DNA of 64,000 nucleotides from Acanthaster planci (lineage: Eukaryota > Echinodermata > Asteroidea > Valvatida > Acanthasteridae). The position numbers were made by a program, and so were the translations under genes. The DNA is taken from positions 2,387,036 through 2,451,035 of the forward strand of contig NW_019091360.1 of assembly GCF_001949145.1 (NCBI RefSeq). The letters are read 5' to 3'. How positions within the stretch are numbered: the stretch's first letter is position 1; every line of letters starts with the position of its first letter. A model generated the notes under the pieces. That model saw only the letters and a program-made list of their open reading frames with translations. It was not told the DNA's origin and searched no databases. This document shows positions 1 to 13,800 of the stretch, piece by piece.

Positions 1-3000
1 CAGAGCAAAAATCATTTACATTTATTGCATGTATGTATATCAATTACATATCAATAAGTTTTGAATTTGTTTAGACTACTTTGAAATTTTGACCTCCTTG
101 TCACACATTTGGCCCCCTATTTAAAATAAAGACCCACACCCTGGTGTACAGAGTGGATCACCAATGGAAGAATAATGAAACATTGGACAGAAGTGGAAAT
201 ATTCATTGCTCTAGACAAGAATCAGTACCATCAAAAAAAGTAATCATTATTCCTGATAGGCCCATTGTTACACACACCTTGGGGTCTACATGAACGAGCC
301 ACTTTTACTTCAAAGAGCTTTGTGATACCAAAAAATGAACAGAATCCTCACGAATGTTGAGAGGCCTTTATGTTTGAGAGCATATTCAGTGCTTTCACTG
401 CGACAATCCCTTCGGGCTGGGCCAGTTTTCTGGATTTTCAATTAGAGCCACACCAAACACTGTCCAGGATTGAGGTTGCAGAAAGTCGTTGTGAGGGGAA
501 GGCTTGTCACAGGGTGGAGAGCCCTGAGTGAAGGAGCATCAGTGAACTCTCCTAGGAGTTTGTTGTACATGTACATAATGTATACATGTAGGCTACATAA
601 TTAATTTGTAGTACTTCTGAATTTTTTAATAATAAAGTAGCTGTCAAATGCACTCCGCATGAATGTTATGTTTGCTTAAAACTCGATCCTACAAACTGAG
701 TCTCAAGATGTTTTTTCAGTAATTTTGTTCTCTAGCTGCGTCAGAAGTAAACTGAGTTCTTTCTTTTGATGTACATTGTATCTTGCTGAATTTGTCATCC
801 TGATCAAAATTTATGCATGTACATCATATGGATAAAAAAGTTTAGGATATAGTATTTGTCGAGAGTTCACATTGGGCAGGATTCATTTTTTACCTTTTCT
901 CAGAAGTGGCTCTGACGATTGTGACTCATTTTGTTCTTGGTTGGGTTACATTTTGTATTTTTAAATAGCATCAATCACTTCCCCTGATCCTGGACTTTGA
1001 CAGTTCCCCCTTCCAAAATGCAAGTTCATTTCCTCTGTTATCACCAGTTTAAGAGAGCCTGTACATTTACCCCACAGGTTACAAAATTAGAATTATCACA
1101 CTCACTAGTTCCTCACATAAGTACACAAACAGAACCAATGTTTCGTTTAATCAGAAAGATCTGCAATATCCCAAAGCTTTCCTATCAGAATTACGAAATA
1201 CATGTATAATGAATCATACAGGATTTTTGCATTGTTGCAAAAGAGGTATAAAGATTGGTAATACATAACAGATTGTCTCATGTAATAGTTGTGGTGATGA
1301 TGTCTGTGAGCCTGGGACATACATGTATGGGGTATGCCACTCAATGTGAAGACAATGTGTGGTATGATTGAAATGTACTCATAGGGTAGAATAGGCAAAT
1401 GAGGACGTCCACAACAGAAGGCAATGGGGCAGTTGCCCAATGACCTTGCTGACAAAGGGTTGGCATACCAGTGTTTGGAGAACAAAGGGCCAAATATTTC
1501 CAGGGACACTACCAGTCATTCAGTTGAAAGAGCAGATTTCAAAGACTGACCTCTTTAATTTTTAAAATTCTTCCTTTTGTGACTGCCCTAAGTTAATGCT
1601 GTTGATTGATTCTTTTTTTTTTTTTTTTACAAAGTCTCTCTTTCCTTCAATAGGAAAACAAACTAGGAAAAGAAAAGCAGTTGTGTAAATTTTATTCACT
1701 GCTCTTACTTCAACATGAGGAAAAGGTTTTACAGACTTTTATGGAAAAGAAAGCTTTTCTGAAAAAAAGAAACTTGAGCAATACATACATGTATATGCAA
1801 ATGTATGAAAGTAAATTCTCTAGCTTCAGTACCTCTGCATAATATGGCAACAAAGGATGTCATTCCCACAAACTGGTACGGAGAGTTCAGATTTCATGTA
1901 AACATATTCATTAAGGCATGGTGGAGTGTCATCTTTAAGTTTAACCCTAACAGTCCCCAATCCTTCTCCTGTTGGAGGATTGAGGATTGTTAGGGTTAAT
2001 ATTGTTACATGTATATTGTGTCAGGTGTTCTGTGTGTATTTCACAAAACATGGTTAAAGCAAATCAAATTGTACCTGGTAGCAACAGAATTTTCTGAATC
2101 TTGTTAGCTCATTTACATGTCTAAGCATTTTGCAAATATTTACGAAGTCTGTCTTTGGTAAACCCACTTGTAAAATGAATTGAACACATTGAGTTACATT
2201 GAACACATCTGAATAACAGTGCACATAATACAAGCTCTGGCATTCTTTGATCCTATTATTTTTCAACTAATCTCGAAGTTGGAACACACATAAACAACTG
2301 TGTCATCATCAAGTCCTTCTTACTTCAGTGATCAAGAACTACCGGTACCTTGTTCCCAAATTTAGGATGACATGAAAATTTATGATGTGCATGACACATC
2401 GTTTATCTTGTTCTCTATCCATGCTCTGTGCTCAGTATCCTCTCTCTTTTTTTTTGGTACTCGTACCTTCATCTTTTTACACTATGTGCCTACCACTAAT
2501 GCAAGCAGCAGTCACGCCAGAGGCCTTTGAGTAAATAGACCCCTTGGTCTGACAATGGTGAGGTCCTTGGGAGTAAGTCCTGTCGTGACAGTGATACAAT
2601 GTACCCCCATGCACATTGTTCACCATCTGGGCCCAGGCTAAGCCACCCCTAACAGTTCCTGGATTATTGACATAACACAGGGGCACATGTACCTCTATGT
2701 GTAATTGTCTAATAATAAAACAAGAATCAAGATCCGGGTAATTTTTTGTGATGTTGTATGTCAGCTTTCATGCAAAGAAGAAAAGAAATCTGTGCAGTGC
2801 AAGCCTTCTTTGTGTGTAATGTGTACATGCAAGCTTCAGTTGTTCATTTATGGTACATGTAGCATTGTGACTGTCTTGGAGTTTTTGTCAGAGGGGAACC
2901 TGCCCAAAATACTGTGCAAGTCTTAGACATGGACATGTATGAACCTGTACTGTGCATAGACGGAAATATGTCTTTGCTTGATGGGATACAGCGATGCGAT

Positions 3001-4868
3001 GTTAGATTGGTGGCTCATGAGTCTGTAGCTTCTCTGCAACCCCTCTCACATCATCACGCTGTGTCTTCACTCTCTATCTTCTATTATCATCATGGAATGT
3101 GCTCCATTACTTCTCACAATAGTACTGTTAGATGAACCCTTTTCTCCTCCATCTGATCAACATCCATACATCACAACCCCCAAAGCCAGTTCCAAGTCTC
3201 TTGTCAATGTTCTCTGGAACTCTTGGTCTTCATCCTTTTTTCTGGATGCTTAAAAACATATCCCGGTTCAAGAGCTATTCGAATAAACGTCTTCCACATG
3301 GAGCATACGATAGCACACCTTTATTTCCCCTCATCACCTTTTTCTCTGTACTGGTATTTCTTTTCTTGTAGCCGTACACCTTGAGCAGCCGCTGATTGAC
3401 TTGTGGAGGGCAAATTGTATGTCAGAAAACCCCACAAAGTTATTTCCACAAACAGGTGCATGCACTACAGTACATGTATCCACCGCACATGCATCAGAAT
3501 GGATTTATAATTGTAAGCAGTTCATCTGTACCCATTTTAACTGAAGCCTGGTTTCCATACGGTCGTAACAAACTCCGACGGCCCGCAAGATGTCAAGACG
3601 CAGACAGTCGTGGAAGAGATCCTGTGCGTAACGTCATTCCACCCAAAAAATAAATCAAAATGGCATGCGAAACATGGAACTTTTTGAAAAAAAAAAAAAA
3701 CCTTCTTAGGTAGCAGTGTCACCTCTTGAAGCTACATGTAAACTGATACTCCAGTTTGATGTAATTTGTTAATTGTCAGCTATTTTGTTCATGATTATGG
3801 CTGCATATGCTTGTAATAAGGAGAAAATCAACAAAATGAGTGGTACTAAGCGAGAGGAACATCATTGTACATGTATGCCAGCGTGTGTGTTTGTATAGGC
3901 CTACTCAGCGATTCAACGCACACAGTCGATAAAGTTGAAACGGGCTCAACTTTACTGATCCATCTGGGGTTAGTTTGTGTAGCGGTAACTGGGTTATCGG
4001 CGATACTTCCATTTGACATGTTTTGCAGTTTGCATATTGATTGTGTTTTCTTATGTTGATATGGAAATCAGGCTTTTCATCTACATGTACATTGGGGGAG
4101 AAAATTAAGGGAGAAATTTTCACCTCTTTTCAAAATTGTGAGATTTTCATTGCATTTAATGCGGTTTGTAATGGGGTTTTTACAGTACATACATGTACAT
4201 GTAGATAGTGCATTGTCAGATTTGAAAATCATCATTTTTCAAGAAATGACAGAGAATGTTGTCCACTTTGAAGTGTGCTGATGTATTGCACATGTATGCT
4301 TGTGATTCACAAATGTTTTGTAAGGTTGATTCATATGTACATGTGTGATGCATGTTGTTCAGTAAAGAATTTATCTCTTAAAAGATCCGCCATTTCCAAC
4401 ATCCCTACTGTCCCTTTTCAATAGTGACTGCAGGCCAGTTGGGGATGAACTTTAATTATTTTGTGAAAGATGACTTTGTGTTATATTTATTTATTTATTT
4501 ATTTTTTGGACTGAGTCAGTTTAGTTTGAGTGTTACATATACTGTACTGTATCTGCTCCAAGTTGAAGTGCATCCTCACCGGTAAAGGAAAGACAGATTG
4601 GTACGAAGAAGTTTCCCAACCAAGTTCAATTCTTGCACCCATTCAGCTTGCACGCAAAGACCATACGTTCCAGTATGAATTTGTTGTGCGTACTCAGCGT
4701 GCCCTGTGCCAAATGCATACAAACTTGGGCGCCTGTGCGATAAGTTCATACCAAAGGACTGTCAATTTCATTTAAAAACCGCCCTCTTTTGTTCCTGCTG
4801 GGAGTGGATAGTCCATGATAGTGATGAGTTTTGTTGTTTTTCCCTTCTGTTTCTACATGTACATGCAG
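1..4868. other. non-coding stretch upstream of first recognisable PPP1R12-like exon
   Basis: No exon that I can support. Short open frames are present but have no recognisable protein and no convincing splice borders. If the gene downstream is a MYPT, this is probably intron of the same gene, because the ankyrin and PP1-binding N-terminal exons are not in the window. It contains many copies of the palindrome TACATGTA and a short ATTT tract. Confidence 0.5.
4483..4507. repeat. (ATTT)n microsatellite
   Basis: About six uninterrupted TTTA units followed by a T run. Simple sequence in a non-coding region. Confidence 0.85.
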
Positions 4869-7800
4869 GATGAGGACACCGCCAATGCTACAGCCAATGT
4901 CAAAACCAACACAGATTACAATGAGGACATTGCCAAGAAAGCTGATGATCACAATGGAACAACTAATTCCTATGAGGTATTGTACTGTATGGCTTGGAGT
5001 ACATGTGGCTACTGTACTAGTTGTATTGAGCCTGTTTGGGGTTATTTGTTTTAGTGTATGCCCTGTAATGAGGGGATGGGGGAGGAACAGGTGCACTCTT
5101 TAATGTTCCACCAAGTCACCCCTATATTGTTGGCATTTCACAAATTGTTTTTTAAGGGTGAGAAGCGCTAATGCTTTCTATTACTGGCAGCATCCTTTTC
5201 CTGTTCTTATTTGAAACAATTTGGCAGGGGAAAAATTGTCCCTTCCTCAGCCCCATATGTACCCTTTATCCCAGACCTGGACTAAGCCGCATCATTGTAG
5301 TGATACAGTGCTCTGAAGAAGTACAAATCATCACTTTTACATGTACGTGTATATTTTACAAATTTATAAGTTAGGACTGCAACATTTGCAAAGTTAAAGT
5401 CTTTTAAATCCTTGCAACAAGTGAAGCATAAAACAGATTTTCGGATGCTGCTCAAGTGATTGAAAGCAGAATTGAAGATGTCATGAATCGGTACATGTAA
5501 ATGGAAGACGGACACATTTATAGCAGAAAATCTGTTGGCTCTGCGGGTTCATACTACATGTATCTGATCTCTGTGAACTGGTTATTCGTCATCTGGAAGT
5601 GACCATCGGCCACCAAGGTTTTTCTGATTGATCATAATGCAGTTATACTCAAGAATACATGAACACATGCTTGTACGTCACAAGGGGGACATTTGTGGAT
5701 TGCACTGTTAGTTGTGATCTGTGCCTGACTGAGTTCCCTTAGCAGAAAGGTAAAAAAAACCAACAGATCTCAGAAGTTGGTCACCCGTAATTAGTACACC
5801 ACAGCTGGTATTGCCTGGCCCTGGACTGAAGAAAGGTGCTTTAAAGCTGATCATCTGTACAGAATGTTTTACTGCAGGAAAGCAATATCCATCCTGTCGT
5901 GACATTTGGAAACTTGCTGCAGGCTTGAAAGACTACACTGTAGCTCTGTCAGTGAATGCACAGTGTTCAAACTCTTGTACATGTAGGTGAACAATTTCAT
6001 CTGGAAGGTGCTCATGTGACTCATGTTTGGGTATTAAAAGAACAGTTGGCCCTGTAAGTTGGCTTACGTCGCAATGATTTGACTCCATTAGTTCATGCAT
6101 AGGCACACTTGTAATATACTCATGCACTGTGAGAAGTGTTAGCAATGAACAGTTGAAAATGAACTTGTTTGAATGTGATGTGCCTGTGTGCTAGCATGCA
6201 CTGTACATTGGCGCTACTGTAGTCGTTTGAAAAGCATTATTGAAATTCTCAATCAAAGTATGGCGCTGATACGTGTACGGCACCAGGTAGGAGGACTGAG
6301 TGGATGGATCCAGTGACACATCTTCGCTGGCTGTGAGCACCCTACCGGGTACCTTAAAAATCTTGAACTTTCTTGTGGCATTGAATCGTGCACGCTGGAT
6401 CCATTGACCCCCTGCATGCGTGGGAATCCACGGCCCAGTTTTCTCCGTAGGAATGGAGGCTTTGCATACTGAATGAAGATTGTGTTCACATTTTGGGAAG
6501 TGCCTAGCAGATTTGTTTGAAAGTGTCACCAGTATGCCTAGGGATCAAATATGAGGCCATAACTTGATACATGTATGCCGTGATAACTTGTGTACCATAC
6601 AGGTACATATTCCTAGCATTCACATAGTCTGAGGACAGCTTCCAATGAATTTTTAGTGCAGAAATGTGAAGCCTATGGATTCCTGGTTCGGAACCAGTGT
6701 GTCACAAGTTTTAAATTTGATGTGAGGAATTGTGGCTGATGATTGAAGCTAGCACCATTTTATACATGAAGCCTGTGGCCACATTTTGCTCCGAGTCTGA
6801 GCAGATGTCCTGCAGGCACACAGTGTGCACACCACAGAATAAGTTGATATCTCAAGCAATCTCCAAGAGAACAAAGTAATTTCCTCTCGCCTCGCTCGAC
6901 ACTCGAGATATTTTCCTGAACTTTGGCTGTTTCTGGGGGAGGGGTCTCTGCTAGTGGCAAGTGCGGTTTGCATTCAGGAGATATCCTTCCCCCCCCCCAT
7001 TGACCCGTGCTCTAGTTTTATTAATGCCCCGGCCTGAATGGAACTTGTCACACCACCGAGCATTCACGATGTCATAACTGTCATGCGATGTTCGTCATCT
7101 AGTAGAATGGGGCTCATGTGTCCAGATGTCTAGGCCTGGAGGAGGGTCAAGGGAAAGTTGATTAAGTCTGGTATAATGTACGATGCCCTAGCTCCGTCAC
7201 ATTCTGTAAGCTGACTTTGATTTGTCCGAGTGTTCTTATTGCCCTTGTTTTTTTATTCCTCATACATTATGAAATCACAAATGGAAAATAAACCACATTA
7301 CCATACTGTGCTAACGGATAGACAGCAGTGAAGAAAAAATGGCAGTGAAGGAAAGTTTTGAAACATTCTCACCATCCCAATGAAATTTCAACTTCATTGG
7401 GATTTCATCGGGAAAAACAATGAGATCAAGTACAACTTTAACAAGCCTCTTAAATATTGACCACGGTACCGTATTCAGCTTGCATCTTACCAGGTAGAGG
7501 TTGTAAAATTGACTGGTCATCAGACAGTTAGATTTGCTCATGAACATGGTTCCCCCTCACAGTCGGAATTAATGTCAGGTGTTGCTTCAGGCAGGGTCTA
7601 GGAGCTACACTCTCTACCTGCCATGCGTTATTTGTGAACCCCCAGGATTTGCCAAGCAAACGAATGCCATCCACAAAATGACTTGTTAATGCATGCTGCT
7701 ACCTTAGACATAGTTTGGTTTAAACTTTGCTGCGAACGGGGCATTTTCTGCCCAGAAGTTTAGAAAAGGGGGAGAAGTTACTCTATGTACAAAAACAGTT

Positions 7801-10800
7801 TGAAAGAGTCGGTGGGTTTGGCATCAAATATGATGGGCAGTTTCGATAAATATCATCACACCTTCACACTGTACTAATATACATGTACATGTATGATTTG
7901 TTGATTTCCTTCATAGGCATGTACAATGTACACGTCATGTACATGTACATGAACAAGTACTTGTAGGGATGTTATAGTACTTCCTATCTGTTTGAATCTC
8001 TGGTTAAGACATCAAACAGCTGTCCCTCACCATGGCAACCTCACCTGTCCTGAGAAGTCACCAGCCAGCAGATAATCTTACTGCATCATTGCACAGCTAC
8101 ATGTAGCATATGTTGGCTCCCAGAGCAGGAGGTCAGAAATAGGTTATCACAGATTGAGATCGCTGCACTTTGGCATCTTAACACAGCACTTCTTCATCAA
8201 AGCATGCATAGAAATTGTAACTATGATTGTATAGGCTTTCAACAAAGTTTGGGTTGGATTTTGTGCGTGTCCCTTGCATATCTGAAACAGTGTGTGATTC
8301 AAATTTAGAACGCATTCTTTGATTTTCAAGAGTGATTAGGTACCGCAAATGACCTGACAAAGGAATAAGAATAGTGCGGAGTCCAGGACACAGGACACAG
8401 AAGGGTCACCCTTTTGGACCCCAGATTTATAGAGTGGTCCAGTGTCTTGTAAGCATTGGATTTGTATTCCTCCACAGTGTACCAGTGTTTCAGAGACCTT
8501 TTTCACTCACTGGTGTGCAACACCAGGGCACAGAAATGGAAGGGAAGGGGCAAAAAAAAGTACAGGTGTTAATTAACCCATTTATAGATTAATGAGAAAT
8601 TGCCTGGTACTTTCTCCTAAATATGGCCATTTTCAAAACTTTATCACTGCTGGGGGAAGGGACACACAGGGGAGGAACACACCATTGTGATCCTTGCCAT
8701 GTACCAGTACAGGGGAGTAGTGACAGATTCTATTGCAACTTAGTATGAACATAGACACCTGTGTCTCTCTTTACATGCATGCACTGGCATCTGTGTGCAA
8801 GGTTTTAAGGGTCCAGGAATGCCACGCCTCCATCTGTGATTCAGCACTTTTCTCGTTGAAAGTCAGTGAAACACTGCAGATTTTTCTTCGGCATCCTGCT
8901 GTGAAAGTTAATGACTCATGCAAATATTAAATGTACATGTACTGGTACATGGGCATGTATGTGTGTACCTTTGTAAAGTATGCGTTTGGTTTCTTGAGGG
9001 TTACGCACTGCAGGTGTTGCTTTTCAATCTTTCTAAAATCCTGTGTTTTTCTGGGATGTTGTGTTTGACATTCCCTGTTGTTTAGATACCTTCTTCATGA
9101 ACATGTATGCATCACGAATGCACATTGCACTGAAATAAAACTCCATAGCATGTGCAACAGATTGCAAAGCTGTAATTAATTTTAAAATCTGACTTTTTGT
9201 CAAAAATAACGGGCCTTTTCTGTCATTGTCTCTACAGCTACATTTGTAACGATTCCTTTGTACACAGTATTCGAACAGTAGATGTGCATGTGGGTGTCGT
9301 CCACACATGGGATGGAGCCTTAAATTAAATGCCCAACACAGTGTCTTCAAACATTTTGGACCTCCAAAGAAAATAAGAATTGGCCTCCATGTCCCCACTT
9401 TCATCATGTTTCCATCCTCTGTTTATTTTTTTTTCTTGTGTAAAAAAATGGTTGCGATGCTTACATGTAGCTTTTAAATTGGAGCAGAGTTAAAAATTGT
9501 TTTCTATCCGGTCACTTTGCACCTTTAATTCCCCAGCACTCTATCATCGGTAATCTTGCAATGACCACTGCATACCTAGCATTGCTGTACGTAGTACCAA
9601 CCGAAACTAAACACTCTGGGCGTCGGTGTGCATGGTACACACTGCAAGCCTGCACATGTGTGCGCTCGCGTGCACTGTTCACTGGCTACAGCAAAGGCAA
9701 GTTTCCCATATTAGGAGCTGTCCCTGAATGTATTTTCTCCGCAAATTGAAGGGATCCCTCCATTAGTTTCTCCCGCCAGGTTGTGACCCCTCCTCGTGTC
9801 AAGTGCGTCACTGGAGGTCACTTGGGGTCAAGTAAAGGTCAACTAATGGGACAGTTCTGAGTGTGTATATTAGCTGTGAAGACCTAGTAATGAAGGCTGG
9901 TCGGGTAATTTGACTGGCTGTAAGTGATAGCTGGTTGTCTGCAGTTGAGATGGCCTCAAGGCAGTCTCCTTCACATTACCAACCAGGGGCCTGGCTAGAA
10001 CCAATAAATAAGGCCAAGAAAAAAAAATACTGGTTGATCATTCCTGCCTCTAGACTTTTGAGGCCACATCCTTTGTTTACTGTTTTTTGTTTCCCCCCTC
10101 CCATCTCTATTTTCACAAAAAAATCTTTGTTCATTTTTTTAGCGTGAAAACTCAGTTGAAAAGAACATACCGGCATGCCTATTTGAAATAGAACATGTGT
10201 GGATTATTGGTGGAAGATAGTTTCAGCAGTCATTTTGAACAGAAATAATATTAGAAATTTTGAATATTAAGAAGCTACTGCTGGCCACCATGGGGTGAAA
10301 ATTAAAATGAAATCCCATCCTCCCATTTCTATGAAACAAAAACCAGATCAGGTCGCCTTTTTTTACTTGGCTCAAGTGATTCTTCAACAACAAGAGGAAA
10401 ATTCACAAATAGTTCCTTCTCTTCTTCAACCTGAAAAAAAAAACATGAGACTGAATATGCCCCACACGTGATGTACTTCTTTGGCACAACAAACAGGGAT
10501 GAAATGTCTCAGCCTTGAGTTGTAAATCATATCGCCTGTTTGCCAACCGTTACCATTTGTCTTTATACAATGGCCCAGAAAGGCTACTGACATTTAACAA
10601 GTTGGAAAACATTTATTGGATTCAGTGACAACGATGATAGAAATATGGACAGCCAAAGCCCCATGCTGACTTTTCTAGCCTACATGTATTCGTTCAGTTT
10701 CTTCCTTTCTTGCAGCCTGAAGAAAGGCTTTCCACAAGGCTTGCTCCCGTCCTCCTATGAGTATCACAGATATTGGAATCAAGTTGGTGGTTGTATCATA

Positions 10801-13800
10801 AAACAATAAATATTGTCCAGGGACAAAGTACAAACTATGACTTTTACTGTAGCAGATTTATATATTTATATAACGGGTTTTGCCTTTACCCAACGTGCAT
10901 ATTAATNNNNNNNNNNNNNNNNNNNNNCTAGTGCAGACGTCTTAACCACGCGACCACCGATCTTGCCGGGGTTGGCTGGCCAGTCCAAGTCCAACGTATA
11001 TTAATATATACGTTGGGTAAGGGCAAAAACCCTGTTATATAAATTAACATCTCCCCAACGCAAACATACATCTTGAAAATGTAGCAGATTTGTTGGCCAT
11101 ACACTGTAAAACAAGCCTATCTACACTGTACATGTACATGGGATGTGTACTGGTACATGTACCGGGTATATGCGTCCTCTTGTCTGTAGTGAAACTATTT
11201 TAACAGGAAGGAATATAGCCCAATTGCAGAGATTTTCTGTACCCCTGCTCCATCTGTTCATTTACATTTTGTTCAAATCATTAGTGAAGATGAAAAATAT
11301 CCCCACATTGATTTTGATGATGAGGGGTGCCCGGCAAGTAAAGTACCCATATCTCCGAAACCGGGGTCTAATTTCACAGCACATCTCCGCTCTCAGCGCA
11401 GAAGTTAGTCACGCTAACTGTAGCAGGAAATGTCCCTGATCTTTTCCTACCTCCATGATTTGAGCAAGCTTTCTTTTTTCCCCTCTGGCTTTTGCTTACA
11501 ACTCAGCTGCCTCTGGGAGGCTTAATTAAATTGGACCCAGGCTAAGAGTGAGTTTCATAGGCTGAATGGAGACTGTGTCTAATGGGTGCCCAGACAGCCA
11601 GCTCCAAAGTACACACATGTAAATGATATTGATTACATCTTAACTCTTTCACCCAGGCACTGGGGAGAATGGCAGGGGCCATTCAGGGTCAACTAGCACT
11701 GTACAATCCATAACTCGGAGTGAAACTTAACATCATATCTGGACTGTGGATCCAGAATTTACCTGGTAGATTTTGGAACTGTTTTACTTTTTCCCTTAGG
11801 AAAACCTTTTCTGCTGGACACTCATTGTCAATCATTTCTTCGTACTTTGTCATCAGTTGTTCATTTTTTTTTGCAATCGGTCAAAGAACAAGACTTTGCT
11901 AAAAGCATAAGAGTATACCAGTACATGTATGTACATACACATGTTCACGTACAACATCAAATAACTTAAGTACAAATTTAGTCTTTTATTAATTATACTT
12001 TCATGAGTACACCTAGTCACCAACATGTTGTAAATTACCAGTAGAAAATTGTCTACATAATTAAAAGTTTTATTTTCCATATGGCTTTGCCAGAGAGATG
12101 ATTAGATGGCACGAGATCGCAGCAATCACTACGAACAACCCTATAAAAATATGCACAGTACACGTACATACATGTACCAGTATGTACTTGTACGGTACAT
12201 GTACATTATGTGCACATCATGTACTGATATGACCTTGGCAAAGCTAACTTGGAACCTGAATAATTTCACTCAAACTCAGTGTTACGTTGCTTTACTCGCA
12301 TTTTGACCCACTGTGAAACATTTTCATATCAAAGTTTTCCCAGCCAAGTGGGTTACTTTTACTGTGTGTTTTTTTCTCCAAGACCAGCTGTGTGTAGTTT
12401 TTGTGCATTCGGAGGCAACATCCTAAATCCTTACTACTGGCACACGGCCCGATTTGGATTGCTTGTTATTGACTGTAAAACACTCAAAGGACACATACAT
12501 AGACAATCCGTTCATGGTATTCCTTTACTTTGGAAATCAATTTTCCCTCAAGAAAATCATCTGCAAACTGTACCGCAAGTGTGTTGCCAGTTCTTATGAT
12601 TTAGCCTCTTGACCATGTGGTCGTTGACCTTAGATCCATCATTTAAGATTAATACCCAGATGCACACAACCAATCATCTTGCATCAGTTTGTAGCAACTG
12701 CTGCAGTAGATGTTTATCAAACGGCATATGTTCATGTACCAATTCTCTCTGGAATCTGCAATCCATAATCAGCTTCATTTTTTAAATGGCCTGAGGGTAT
12801 GCTGTGTTTGTGTAAAAAATTAATTGGTCTTGGCCCCAAACTGCAAAACTTAAATACACATGTTGGACTAACCTTCAAGGACATGTCCATTTTTTCCCAG
12901 GACCTACATGTACGTGTAGCAGTCCATGGTTGGAAACCAAATCTCACACCCACCCTTTGGCTTTCTTGTGGTTTTCTTGAGCCGTCATTCAGACATTCTT
13001 TGCCTTTTTAATACATGTATACAAAGCTTTGTCCACACTTTCCTGAAAACTACATAGAAACCTTGTCCTTGCCAGTGCAGTATTTCGAATTCCAACAACA
13101 GTGTTTGACTGTGACAGATTGGAATTCTGAACTTGTTGGCTGGGTTCAACATATCAACAATTAATTTTTTAAGAATACCATTGAACCATAAGTTAATCTA
13201 GAATTATGACGGTGACAAAGTTTATGCATATTCGTCAATTCAAACCCTAACAGCCATCAGTATTGTGACAATAAGTGGCCTCAAAAGTTTTTTTCCTTTA
13301 TTTTCTATTTGTGTGTTACACAGACCTTTACTGTTTTACATACCGGTAAGGTTCTTTTTTTAATCATTTAACCACACCTGTACATCTCCTTGCTGATCCA
13401 GTCATCTCCTAGCCTTTCCAAAATCAATGTCTGGAGGTTTGAATTATTGTCAAGGACAGGGAAAGGCAGAGCTGGGGCATTGCTAGGACCACCAGCATGA
13501 ATCCTAGGAGTTTTGGGGGTGTACAGTGTACCACCCACTTTTCAGGATTCAGGAAGGTACTGGGAAACATGCAAAAAACGGGGTAAGGTAGTGAAAATAA
13601 GAGTCTTACCAATTCCATGTTTGCGTATGGGAAGTACATGTACATGTTTAGCAGCAAGGAAGTTTTCTGAGACCCGATATTTCTGCAACTTTATACTCTT
13701 CACTGTATGACAATTACAAGTGTTTGACATCCCCGGCCTTGTCAGTGAAATGCATGAAAAAGTGCAATTTTTGAAACAAAAAATTTCTTATGCTCTCCGG

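Noticed and set aside
4820-4945. GTGATGA near the first PPP1R12-like exon as a C box
   Set aside because: The only CTGA downstream lies within the exon and is too far away, with no stem.
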